From positions 96,911,141 to 96,975,140 of the forward strand of contig NC_080166.1 in NCBI RefSeq assembly GCF_950295315.1: a stretch of DNA of 64,000 nt. Reading direction: 5' to 3'. The position numbers were made by a program, and so were the translations under genes. Below the pieces are notes generated by a model. The model ran no database searches. It was not told the DNA's origin and saw only the letters and a list, made by a program, of their open reading frames with translations. The DNA comes from Erinaceus europaeus. Its lineage: Eukaryota > Chordata > Mammalia > Eulipotyphla > Erinaceidae. This document shows, one piece after another, positions 9,665-19,800 of this stretch (position 1 is the stretch's first letter; each line of letters starts with the position of its first letter).

Positions 9665-12600
9665 TCAGCTGAAAACGGTGAAGTCACCATTTTTTACAGC
9701 TGAGTAGTATTCCATTGTGTATATATACCACAACTTGCTCAGCCACTCATCAGTTGTTGGACACCTGGGTTGCTTCCAGGTTTTGGCTATTACAAATTGT
9801 GCTGCCAAGAACATATTTGTACACAGATCTTTTTGGATGGATGTGTTGGGTTCTTTAGGATATATCCCCAGGAGGGGAATTGCAGGGTCATAGGGTAGGT
9901 CCATTTCTAGCCTTCTGAGAGTTCTCCAGACTGTTCTCCACAGAGGTTGGACCAATTGACATTCCCACCAGCAGTGCAGGAGGGTTCCTTTGACCCCACA
10001 CCCTCTCCAGCATTTGCTGCTGTTACGTTTTCTGATGTATGACATTCTCACAGGAGTGAAGTGATATCTCATTGTTGTCTTGATTTGCATTTCTCTGACA
10101 ATCAGAGACTTGGAGCATTTTTTCATGTGTTTCTCAGCCTTTTGGATCTCTTCTGTGGTGAATATTCTGTCCAAGTCCTCCCCCCATTTTTGGATGGGGT
10201 TATTTGTTGTCTTGTTTTTGAGTCTGGCAAGCTCTTTATATATGTTGGTTATTAAACTCTTATCTGATGTATGGCATGTAAAGATCTTCTCCCATTCAGT
10301 GAGGGGTCTCTTGGTTTCGTAGTGGTTTCTTTTGCTGTGAAGAAGCTTTTTAATTTGATGTAGTCCCATAGGTTTATACTTGCCTTAGTCTTCCTTGTAA
10401 TTGGATTCGTTTCATTGAAAATGTCTTTAAAATTTATGCGGAAAAAAGTTCTGCCAATATTTTCCTCTAAGTATCTGATAGTTGCTGATCTAACATCCAA
10501 GTCCTTGATCCACTTGGAATTTACTTTTGTATTTGGTGAAATACAGTGATTCAGTTTCATTCTTCTGCATGTTTCAACCCATTGTTTCCAACACCATTTG
10601 TTGAAGAGACTCTGCTTTCCCCATGTAATAGTCTGGGCCCCTTTGTCAAAGATTAGATGTCCATATGTGTGGGTCCTCATTTCTGGGCTCTCAATTCTAT
10701 TCCACTGGTCAGTGTGTCTGTTCATGTTCCAGTACCAAGCAGTTTTGATGACAATGGCCCTATAATACAGTTTGAGATCTGGGAGTGTGATGCCTCCGGT
10801 TCTGTTCTTTTTTCTCAAGATTGTTTTGGCAATTCTAGGTCTTTTCTGGTTCCAGATAAACATTTGTAGCACTTTTTCTATTCTCCTAAAAAATGTGCTT
10901 GGGATCTTGATGGGGATAGCATTAAATTTGTAGATGGCTCTGGGTAATATAGTCATTTTGATGATGTTAATTCTTCCAACCCATGAACATGGAATATCTT
11001 TCCACTTCTTTGTGTCTTTTTCAATTTCTTTGAGTAGTGACTCATAATTTTCAGTATACAAGTCTTTCACTTCTTTGGTTAGGTTTACTCCTAGATATTT
11101 TATTGTTTTTGTTGCTATAGAAAAAGGAACTGATTTCTGGATTTCAATTTCTTCTAACTTAGTGTTTGCATAGAGGAATGCCACTGACTTTTGAATGTTA
11201 ATTTTATAGCCTGACACCTTACTGTATTGCCTGATGATTTCCAAAAGTTTCTTGCTGGATTACTTATGTTTTTCTATGTATACTATCATGTCATCTGCAA
11301 ATAAGGAGACTTTGACTTCTTCTCTTCCAATCTGTATGCCTTTAATTCCTTGCTCCTGCCTGATTGCTATGGCAAGAACTTCCAACACTATGTTGAATAG
11401 TAATGGTGATAGTGGGCAGCCCTGTCTAGTAACTGATCTGAGGGGAAATGCTTCCAGTTTTTCACCATTGAGTATGATGTTGGCTGTAGGTTTGCTATAT
11501 ATAGACTCCATTATCTTGAGGAATTTTCCACCTATTCCCATTTTTTGTAGTGTTTTGATCATAAAGGGATGTTGTATTTTGTCAAAGGCTTTCTCTGCAT
11601 CTATTGACATGACCATGTGGTTTTTGGTCTTGCTTTTGTTGATGTGGTGGATCACATTGATTTATTTATGTATATTAAACCAACCTTGCATGCCTGGGAT
11701 AAACCGCACTTGGTCATGATGAACAATCTTTTTGATATACTGCTGTATCCGGTTGGCTAGAATTTTGTTCAATATTTTCGCATCTATGTTCATCAGAGAT
11801 ATTGGTCTGTAGCTTTCTTTTTTGGTTGTGTCCCTGTCTGCTTTTGGTATCAGGGTGATGTTGGCTTCATAGAAGCTGGCAGGGGGTATTCCAGTGTCTT
11901 CAATCTTCTGGAAGACTTTTAAAAGTAGAGGTATTAGTTCTTCTTTGAAAGTTTTGTAGAATTCTTTTGTAAAACCATCTGGCCCAGGACTTTTATTTTT
12001 GGGAAGATTTTTGATAACTGTTTCAATTTCATTAGCTGTGATGGGCCTGTTCATGTTATCCACTTCCTCTTTACTTAGTTTTGGAAGTTGGTAGGTATCT
12101 AGGAAATCATTCATTTCTTCCAGGTTCTCTAGCTTGGTGGCATATAGTTGTTCATAGAAGCCTCGCATGATATGTTGAATTTCTGCAGTGTCTGTTGTGA
12201 TATCTCCTCTTTCATTTACTATCCGATTTATTTGGGTCTTCTCCCTTTTTTGTTTTGTGAGTCTAACTAAAGGTTTGTCGATTTTGTTTACTCTTTCGAA
12301 GAACCAACATTTACTTTTATTGATCTTTTGTATGGTTTTCCTATTCTCAATGTTATTTATTTCTGCCCTAACTTTAGTGATTTCTGTCCTTCTGGTTCCT
12401 TTAGGATTCCTTTGTTGTTCTTCTTCTAGGTCTTTAAGATGTGCAATCAGGCTGTTTATTTATGCCTTTTCTTGTTTCCTAATGTGTGCTTGTATAGCTA
12501 TGAACTTCCCTCTCAGTACTGCCTTAGCTGTGTCCCAAATATTTTGATAGCTTGTGTCTTCATTTTCATTGAACTCTCAAAACATTTTGATTTCTTCCTT

Positions 12601-13371
12601 GATTTCCTCTTTGACCCAGAAGTTGTTAAGAAGTGTACTGTTGAGCTTCCACATTTTGGGACTGTTACTAATCTTTTGTTGATTGTTAAGTGTTAGTTTA
12701 ATTCCACTGTGGTCTGAGAAGATGCTTGGGATGATTTCAGTGCTCTTGAATTGGCTGATGCTGTCTTTGTGGCCTAACATATGGTCTATCCTTGAGAATG
12801 ATCCATGTGGATTTGAGTAAAATGTGTATTCAAGTTTCTTGGGATGAATGACTCTGAAAATGTCCAATAGTTCTAGTTTATCTATCTCTTCATTTAGCTC
12901 CCTTATGTCTTTACTGATTTTCTTCCTGGATGATCTATCAAGTTGAGATAGTGGGGTGTTGAAGTCCCCTATTATGATTGTGTTACTGTTAATATATTGC
13001 TGTAGCTCTTTCAGTAGAAGTTTGATGTATTTAGATGGCTTCTCATTGGGTGCATAGATATTAATAATTGTTAAGTCCTCTTGATTGACTGATCTTCTGA
13101 GCATTAAGTAGTGTCCATTCCTATCTTTTTTAATCTTATCTATTTTAAAGTCTATCATGTCAGATATGAGAATAGCTGTTCCTGCCCTTTTTTGTGGGTC
13201 ATTGGCTTGTATGATAGTTTTCCATCCTTTCACATTAAATCTGTGTTTGTCTTGTTGAGTTAGGTGAGTTTCCTGTAGACAACATATTGTTGGGTTGTGT
13301 TTTCTGATCCATCTTCCTACTCTGTGTCTTTTAATAGGTGAATTCAGGCCATTGACATTTATTGATATCAA
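9665..13371 (-). pseudogene. L1 ORF2 (endonuclease-reverse transcriptase), inactivated
   Basis: About 1,235 codons, close to the usual ORF2p size. The first methionine seen is at 13371. The N-terminal apurinic-like endonuclease shows the expected acid and active-site motifs: E34 in QETHLT, GDFNTPL near residue 138 and SDH near residue 218. The reverse transcriptase follows, with KSPGPDGF and the catalytic FADD (around 11280). The C-terminal Cys/His motif CWRGCG...HCWWEC lies at about 9925-10020. In-frame stops fall at 12577-12579, 12460-12462, 11662-11664 and 11260-11262, all in the same frame. A frameshift near 10320 moves the C-terminal 234 codons into another frame. The few, simple lesions suggest moderately recent decay. 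The enzyme would nick and reverse-transcribe L1 and SINE RNAs in the nucleus, but this copy cannot. Confidence 0.92.
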
Positions 13372-13451
13372 AGATTGAAGCTATTTTAACGCCATTCTTG
13401 AAAAGTTTTCGAGTGTTTTGATATATGTCCTATTTGTGGTGGTCTGGTTGT

Positions 13452-14426
13452 TTATAGGAGACCTTTCAGAACTTCTTTCAGGGCAGGCTTGGTGATGGTT
13501 GCTTCCTTCAACTGTTGCTTGTCTGAGAAGGTTTTGATGCTTCCATCTAGTCTGAATGACAGTCTAGCAGGATATAGTATTCTTGGCTGAAAGCCTTTCT
13601 CATTGAGCACTCGACAGATATCTTGCCATTCTCTTCTGGCCTGTAGTGTTTGTATGGAGAAGTCTGCTGCTAATCTTATGGGTTTTCCTTTGTAGGTGAC
13701 TCTTTGTTTTTCTCTTGCAGCTTTGAGGATCCTTTCTTTATCCTTATTCCTTTCCATTCTAAGTATGACATGTCTTGGTGTCTTTAGGTCTGGGTTAATT
13801 CTGCTTGGGACCCTCTGGGCTTCTTGAATCTTTATGTCTTTGGTGTTGTCTAGACTAGAGAAATTTTCAGCTATTATGGCCTGGAGAATGCTTTCTTCCT
13901 CTCCTTCTCTTTCTTCCTCTGGTAAGTCAATAATGCGTATATTGTTTCTTTTGAAGTCACCCCATAGGACTCTGTTGTTGTTTTCAGCATCTCTTAATCT
14001 CTTTTTGAGATCTCTTACTTCTTTTTTAGTTGTCTCTAATTCATCCTCAATTTTGCTAATTCTGTTTTCAGCCTCATAGATTCTATTCTCTCTGACCTCT
14101 TCTGCTTTCTGGAGTTCATCTATTTTGTTGCCCTGCTCTGATACTGTTTTAGCTTGTTCAGCTAGTTGCCTTCTTAGCTCAGCGATTTCAGCTTTCAGCT
14201 CTCTAATAACCATGAGATAATTAGAATTTTCTTCCATATTCTCATTTGTTGTTCCTGCATTTCTGATTACAATTTTTTCAAATTCTTTACTCACTCCTGT
14301 TATTATTTCCTTAGCTAATGTTTGTATGTTGAACTTGTTGTTTTGTGCTTCACCTTCTGGAGGACTTTTAGCTGGATTCTTGTCCTGGTTCGAGTCTCCA
14401 ATATTTTTTCTTGTTGTTTTAACCAT
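13452..14426 (-). CDS. L1 ORF1p RNA-binding chaperone, intact 324 codons
   Basis: Uninterrupted from methionine to stop, near the usual mammalian ORF1p size of about 340 residues. A basic, disordered N-terminus (residues 1-70) precedes a heptad-rich coiled coil at roughly residues 75-150, where the protein trimerises. The RRM-like domain begins around 155 with NNIRIIDLPEEE, and the C-terminal domain begins around 250, with the conserved R-x-x-W (ARREWQDI) region. ORF1p coats L1 RNA in the cytoplasm and helps target-primed reverse transcription. ORF2 begins 80 bp downstream, the normal dicistronic arrangement. Intactness does not show expression, and its partner ORF2 here is dead. Confidence 0.9.
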   Translation of the reverse strand: MVKTTRKNIGDSNQDKNPAKSPPEGEAQNNKFNIQTLAKEIITGVSKEFEKIVIRNAGTTNENMEENSNYLMVIRELKAEIAELRRQLAEQAKTVSEQGNKIDELQKAEEVRENRIYEAENRISKIEDELETTKKEVRDLKKRLRDAENNNRVLWGDFKRNNIRIIDLPEEEREGEEESILQAIIAENFSSLDNTKDIKIQEAQRVPSRINPDLKTPRHVILRMERNKDKERILKAAREKQRVTYKGKPIRLAADFSIQTLQARREWQDICRVLNEKGFQPRILYPARLSFRLDGSIKTFSDKQQLKEATITKPALKEVLKGLL

Positions 14427-15575
14427 TTTATATATTATGTTATGAGTTCCCTTTATCAGTACTTTTAAAATTATTGATTACTATTGCCTGGATTTACTTG
14501 TGTCTAAGTAATTTAATTAAAGGGTTTACCATGGTGGAAGTTAACAGTTTTTTCAATCCCTGAGTTGGAGCTCAGTGGTGTAAAAGCCTCTTTTTTTTCT
14601 TCCCTGTAGGCTATGGGAGCCTGAGGGCTTTTAAACTATCAATAGGCTTCTTAGCTTAATCACTGACTCCTGACCAAGAGATAAAGCAGGGTGTAGCAGA
14701 GATAATCCAATGGTTATGCAAAGAGACTTTCACAGCCCCTCAGCTATGCCACCGAGGTATAGGTCTTCTCCTGAATTTCCCCGGTTAGATCTCTGTCCCC
14801 TGGTGTCCCTCCCTGTTGCTGCTCCAGATTCTGAGGGTAGTAGCAATGGAGACTCAGAGTTTCACTTGGTGAGTCTCTGGGGAGTCCTTTCCTCCCTTCA
14901 GCTGTCCCCTTGTTGTGGAGCAGACTGGAGGTGGTGTCTCCACTGATAAACTGTTGAACTGTTAGCAGTCACTTAATCTCTCCTTAGGCCCCTCTCTCCT
15001 CTCTGTCACCAGCCACTCGTGTTTGTACTCAAGGGTGATTTACTGGGTTCCTGTGGTCATTCTAGCCCTGTTGCTGAGGAGTTATTCTGATGCAGTCTCC
15101 GCCCCCAGGTTTTACTACACCCTGCAAAACCCTAGCATTGGCCCCTTCAACCAATCCTGGCCCTACACGTCACCTCTGGTTGTCGCCCAATAAAAAGCCC
15201 CCTCCCCCCCCCCTCTCTGGGCTCTCAGCTCTCCCTCTCTGAGGTTTCGCTCCCTGCTCTCCCCCCGTGGTGGGCCATTGCCGGCTGGCTCCACGTGGTC
15301 TGAACCAACCCCCCCCCCCGATCCTATAATAAAGATTTGTGTACCCCTTTGCTCTGGACGTCCGCTCTCTTTTCCACGGTGCAGCCCGACACCAGACCAC
15401 CACAACAACATAGCCCTGTCTTGTTTCGGTCCGGGTGGTCTCCTTTGGTATTCCTAGTTGATCCGGGAGAGGAGAGGAGAGGAGAGGAGAGGAGAGGAGA
15501 GGAGAGGAGAGGAGAGGAGAGGAGAGGAGAGAAAGCTATCTGCTGCTCGTAGCTCCGCCTCTGGAAGTCGAATCC
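14427..15575 (-). promoter_or_regulatory. L1 5' UTR and promoter region
   Basis: About 1.15 kb upstream of ORF1, ending at the duplicated target site. In the L1 sense direction it begins with a G+C-rich segment ('ggcggagctacgagcagcag'), then a CTCCT-type array, then CpG-containing sequence that includes an ACGTCA (CRE-like) site and a CCAAT-type motif near 15150-15170. On the plus strand the same DNA has a TATA-like AATAAAAAG (about 15189) and AATAAAG (about 15330), which mimics an LTR. Function as an internal pol II promoter is inferred from position. Confidence 0.6.
15466..15531 (+). repeat. (GGAGA)n array inside the L1 5' UTR
   Basis: About 13 near-perfect GGAGA units. The low-complexity open frames here come from the repeat. 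Confidence 0.95.
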
Positions 15576-15590
15576 GACTTGCATCTTTTT

Positions 15591-16376
15591 AAATATAATT
15601 CCTTAAATGACAGAACAAATCATTTGACAGACCAGAACATCAGAGAAAAATCAGAGTGCTAGAAGCAGGAATGAAGCAATTCCAAATCATATAACATATA
15701 AAGGCATGAGAGACTATAAATAAATACATACATACAAAGGAGTGTGACTGACCATTATTTTCTCTGAATGTACAAAAACAAACAAACAAACAAAAAACAA
15801 AGAAATCAGTGAAATAAAAACTCTGCACTAGTATTGTACACCTTCCTTGGGAAAGTTGTTAAACACTGGAATAGGTGCCAGGGTAAAATAGGTTTTCATT
15901 GCTTTAGCAGAATAAAGTGTGATATTGCAGGGAGAGAAAACTATGTCTCAGTGGTCTACCCAAAGTTAAAATCTCTCAGCTCTGTGAATTCTTTTTCTGA
16001 TAGAACTTTAAGTATATAAAGCAGTTTTTATTACTTAAGAATGTCTGAAGCTCTGAATATTCCTGGAGGAATCTGAATATCCTGAAGTTGAAAAGAATGT
16101 AACTTAGTACTTTGAACTTAAAACTACTTAGTATAATGAATGACCAATTTTAACTTTCTAAAGTCTGGAATCTATATCTCTATCAGAAAAGAAATCTCAC
16201 ATTATTACCTATGAATGTATGAAATATGTTCACTATAACACATATTTTATATAATGAACATGCATAATTTATATATTTAATAAAACATTATATAAACATA
16301 AGTATATATTTATAAGTATGTAAATAAACATATAAATCATACAATAGAAAATATTCAGTTGAAAAGTTCATATAAA
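15591..16376. other. Unique AT-rich sequence
   Basis: Contains a small (CAAA)n run at about 15775-15795. Otherwise nothing recognised. Confidence 0.45.
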
Positions 16377-16485
16377 GTGGGTAGGGGTAGATAGCATAAT
16401 GGTTATATAAAGAGATCATGAGGCTACAAAGTCCCTCAATCACCAGCACCACCATTAGCCAGAGCTGACCAGTACTCTGGTTTAA
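16377..16485 (+). mobile_element. SINE-C copy
   Basis: Plus-strand SINE-C: a tRNA-like head ('gatagcataatggttat'), a B-box-like region, then the family phrase 'accagcaccaccattagccagagctga'-like core in shortened form. Confidence 0.55.
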
Positions 16486-16751
16486 AAAAAAAATCCATAT
16501 AAAGTGTCTGTCAACACCTGAATTATTATTAAGAGAACACATATGCCAAAAGACATGATAAGCTAGCAGAAAGCTGCCAGAAACAAAGATGCAATTTTAC
16601 GTTTGAAATAGAATTTTTTTAGAGTTTAAGTTTCTTTCTGAATTATTTACTATTAATTATTTACTATTATTTATTATTAAGTATCTTTTCTGAATCACGA
16701 TGTATGCACTCTTATGTAGAAAGATCCATAGTTACACACACAGTGTTTTCT

Positions 16752-17055
16752 TTTTATTTATTAAAAAAAAATTTTGTTTATTTATTTTCCCTTTTGTTGC
16801 CCTTGTTTTTTTTATTGTTGTTGTAGTTATTATTGTTGTTGTTACTGATGTAGTTGTTAGATAGGACAGAGAGAAATGGTGAGAGGAGGGGAAGATAGAG
16901 AGGGAGAGAGAAAGATAGACACCTGCAGACCTGCTTCACTGCCTATGAAGCAACTTCCCTGTAGGTGGGGAAATGGGGCTTGAACTGGGATCCTTACAGG
17001 GGTCCTTGTGCTTCACGCCACGTGCACTTAACCCACTGCACTACCTCCCAACTTT
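16752..17055 (-). mobile_element. SINE-A, full length, with TSD
   Basis: Minus-strand SINE-A bracketed by a perfect 17-bp duplication (cacacacagtgttttct, 16735-16751 and 17056-17072). Head and tail are both present. Confidence 0.93.
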
Positions 17056-17072
17056 CACACACAGTGTTTTCT

Positions 17073-17445
17073 ATTTGCACAATTTCTTCCAATGGCTTAC
17101 TATACTCTAGGATTCTACAGGCATGGGACAAACTCACATGTGATATTGAAAACTGCAGGGTAATTCCAGAGAAGCCAGTTAGAACCATGGGAGAGGAACT
17201 GAGATGAACAAACCACTAACCTCATTCACTATACTCCCACAACTGCCTAAATTAAGTATCTGCTTCCCTTTCTCAAAGTTTTCTTGATGTTTTGTGGGAG
17301 AATGTGTCTGGTTCAAAACTTCAATTTCAATATATCAGTGTGTCTTTTTGAAACAATATTTTAAAGTTCTCCTTAAGTACTTGAATATTATTAGATATAT
17401 GTAAAGAAGCTTAAGTGTTAGACTTTAAAAGTTTACCTATTCACT

Positions 17446-17450
<5 letters not shown>
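17073..17450. other. Unique sequence
   Basis: Nothing recognised. Confidence 0.45.

Positions 17451-17451
<1 letters not shown>

Positions 17452-17523
<72 letters not shown>
17452..17523 (+). repeat. Compound (CA)n(GA)n microsatellite
   Basis: About 21 CA units run directly into about 15 GA units. It abuts the start of a SINE-B. Confidence 0.97.
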
Positions 17524-17525
<2 letters not shown>

Positions 17526-17722
17526 GTGAACAAGGTAGTGGATTCAGTTGAGCACATATTATAATGTGAAGAGACCTGAATTCAAGCCCCCAATCCCCAC
17601 TTGCAAGGAGACAACATCACAAGCAGCGAAGCAGGATTGCAGGTATCTTACCTTTTCTCTCCCCATCTCTCTCCCACTTCCCTCTCAATTTTTCTCTTTC
17701 ACTATCCAATAAGTAAATAAAA
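17524..17722 (+). mobile_element. SINE-B copy
   Basis: Plus-strand SINE-B. The tRNA-like head, an aattcaagcccc B box and the 'ccacttgcaaggag' core are followed by a pyrimidine-rich body and 'tatccaataagtaaataaaat'-type tail. Confidence 0.7.
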
Positions 17723-17729
17723 TATTAGA

Positions 17730-17838
17730 GATACAGTGAATACCAGAGTATCACTATAGCACAAGCATTGCCAGGGATTTGCCTTGGGGTTTCACACATG
17801 TAGGTTTGATACTTTACTCACTGCACCACATCTTGGGA
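17730..17838 (-). mobile_element. Diverged SINE-C
   Basis: Minus-strand relic with the 'gccagggatttgccttggggtttc' region corresponding to the B-box part of other copies and a head ending 'ctgcaccacat'. Confidence 0.4.
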
Positions 17839-18284
17839 TGTCATAACTATTCCACTTTTAAAAACAAGCTATCTTAACTCAACTCTAAATAGCCTAACTG
17901 CTCCCAGTAAACCCAATTTCTTTTGTCAGATGTATTTTCACACTAAAAGTCACTGATGCATACACATTATGTGATATCTCAAGTCTTAGTAAGTATCTTC
18001 TCAAACAAATCAAACTAGCTTTCCTGTTTAAATTTTACTTATTGCCAACACACTGGCTTTATATATAGGATGTCACTTGAAAGCGAAGGTTTGGGTGTTT
18101 AAACAAAGCAGGAGGCAAATTGATCTGGAAGTCACAACTCAATACCTCCTTGAGAATTTAGATGGAGGCAATTAGAGTGTCCATCTTCCCAACAAGGAGC
18201 TTTCTCCAGGATCAAAGGGGAGGAAACTGCAAATTCAAAGCCCACCTCTTGTCTTTGCACTCCATGGACATCACATTTCCCACA
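17839..18284. other. Unique sequence
   Basis: Nothing recognised. Confidence 0.45.
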
Positions 18285-18560
18285 AGTATATGAATATGCA
18301 TCCATTTAGCTTTGTATTTTGGGTGTATGGATCGACCTGCCAACACCCATGTTCAGTGAGGAAGCAATCACAGAAGCCAGACCTTCTACCTGCTGCACCC
18401 CACAATGACCCTGGGTCCATACTCCCAGAGGGATAAAGAATAAGAAAGCTATCAGGGGAGGGGATGGGATATGGAGTTCTGGTGGTGGGAATTGTGTGGA
18501 GTTGTACCCCTCTTACCCTATGGTCTTTTCAGTGTTTTCATTTTATAAATAAAAATTAAA
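18285..18560 (+). mobile_element. L1-L 3' end, 5'-truncated
   Basis: Plus-strand terminal 270 bp of the L1-L 3' UTR, with the recurring blocks 'cagaagccagaccttctacc', 'ggataaagaataagaaagct' and 'gggaattgtgtggagttgta' before an A-rich tail. Confidence 0.75.
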
Positions 18561-18856
18561 AAAAATAACAACAAGAAAGAAATTCACATCTCATCAATAA
18601 GCATGGGCTAGAGCCAAGACTGGAAAACATACTAAATGCTTCTAGAAAAATCTTTAAACAGAGAAAGAGGTGAAAAGCATTTTCATTCCATTTCTTGCAC
18701 ATCAGTTATTGGAAAAAGTCAAGTCTAATGGATTTCAAATGCCTGAGATCAATTAGGACTTCTATATGGTTTTCCTATTCTGAAACTGAAGTCTTAAAGG
18801 TGGTTATCGTGGTTATCTCGATTTTCCTCCATTAGATTTAGATCCATCATTTGGCC

Positions 18857-19038
18857 CAGTGGTTCTCAACCCTGCCTGCACGAAGCAATCATCAGGGGAG
18901 TATTTCAATGATCCCAATGTCAGGCCCCATACCCACCCAAGGGTTCTAATTTAATTGGTGTGAATGGAGTATGAGCATCACTGTTTGTTAATAGCTCCCC
19001 AGGTGATACAACCAAGAAGCTTGGGTTGAGAACCACTG
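18857..19038 (+). mobile_element. MER5A-like hAT relic
   Basis: A 182-bp non-autonomous DNA transposon. The terminal inverted repeats are CAGTGGTTCTCAAC at the left and GTTGAGAACCACTG at the right. The internal 'gctccccaggtgat' block and the length match the MER5A family, which is about 189 bp. The 8-bp flanks no longer match well, as expected for an element predating the placental radiation. Confidence 0.88.
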
Positions 19039-19426
19039 ATTCAGTCCTTGGTTTGCAGCATTGGGAAGTGAGGTGTTTATCTTAACAGGTTGAACAAAGA
19101 TACCACCCAGGGAGCTTAGATACCTAGGCCCCCTCCTTCTCTCCAGATGCCAAGCTTGGTTGGGTGATATAGCTTTGGGAAGGAACTGTGTGGTCTTTGC
19201 TTATAATGGGTTATATGAAGGGAATTCAGATATAAGGCCTGAAAGAGTCATTTACTTCTCTCTAGTGGCAGGTCTTGTACAGCCTAAACCAGAAGGAATT
19301 TGTGGCCAGGATTTACAGGCTGTAAAGGAAGCTAGAGTGTAGGAAAGGACGAAAGTGACATTTAAGTACCTGGGTTTGGGCTTTCTCCAGGCAGGCCTAC
19401 ACCACTACCTGACATGAGGTGAGGTG
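19039..19426. other. Unique sequence
   Basis: Nothing recognised. A 60-codon open frame at 19160 has no family features. Confidence 0.4.
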
Positions 19427-19722
19427 GTTTTTTTTGTTTTTTTTGTTTGTTTTTTTTTTTTTGCCCCACCAGTGTTATCACTGCTGGCACTATGAATCCA
19501 CTGCTCCTGTGGCCATTTTTCCCCCACTTTTGGGAGAGGACAGAGAGGAATAAAGGGGAGGGGAAGATAGAGAAGGAAAAAAAAAACACCTGCAGACCTG
19601 CTTCACCACTTGCAAAGCAGCCCCCAGCAGGTGGGGAGCCAGGGTCTCAAGCTGGGATCCATGCACAGGTCCTTGTGAATCTTACTATGGGCACTTAACC
19701 CCTTGTGCCACTGCCCAGCCCC
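19427..19722 (-). mobile_element. SINE-A-long copy
   Basis: Minus-strand SINE-A with the extra 3' module (seen here as 'agtgttatcactgctggcac', 'gaatccactgctcctgtggcc'). The poly-T side is at about 19427-19460 and the head ends 'ccactgcccagcccc'. Confidence 0.85.
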
Positions 19723-19800
19723 CTTTCCTCTCTCTCTCTCTCTTTCTTTTTTTTTTTTTAACATACCACCTTCTTTCCTTTTCAATAAAAGCTCAGGTTT

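Larger units (their letters stand above)
9326..15575 (-). mobile_element. Near full-length L1 (L1-S lineage)
   Basis: A 6.25-kb minus-strand L1. Poly-T from its tail starts at 9326, the 3' UTR occupies about 9330-9660, ORF2 about 9665-13371, ORF1 13452-14426, and the 5' UTR runs to 15575. The flanks carry a 15-bp duplication with one mismatch (gacttccatcttttt at 9311-9325; gacttgcatcttttt at 15576-15590). The right copy is followed by AAA, giving the TTTT/AA target favoured by the L1 endonuclease. This duplicate argues that everything up to 15575, including the GGAGA array, belongs to one L1. The short 3' UTR, with a G-rich run seen on the plus strand as cccacccacccacccacccc, separates it from L1-L. 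Confidence 0.93.

Noticed and set aside
11234..11719. 161-codon plus-strand frame
   Set aside because: Lies opposite L1 ORF2 and has no features of its own. Same for the plus-strand frame at 12188-12547.
15060..15470. Solo LTR or 5' LTR on the plus strand
   Set aside because: The 15-bp duplicated target of the minus-strand L1 lies outside this segment at 15576-15590, so the DNA is better explained as the L1 5' UTR. The resemblance is kept as a finding.
15163..15584. Overlapping frames on both strands around 15.2-15.6 kb
   Set aside because: They derive from the L1 5' UTR and its GGAGA array.
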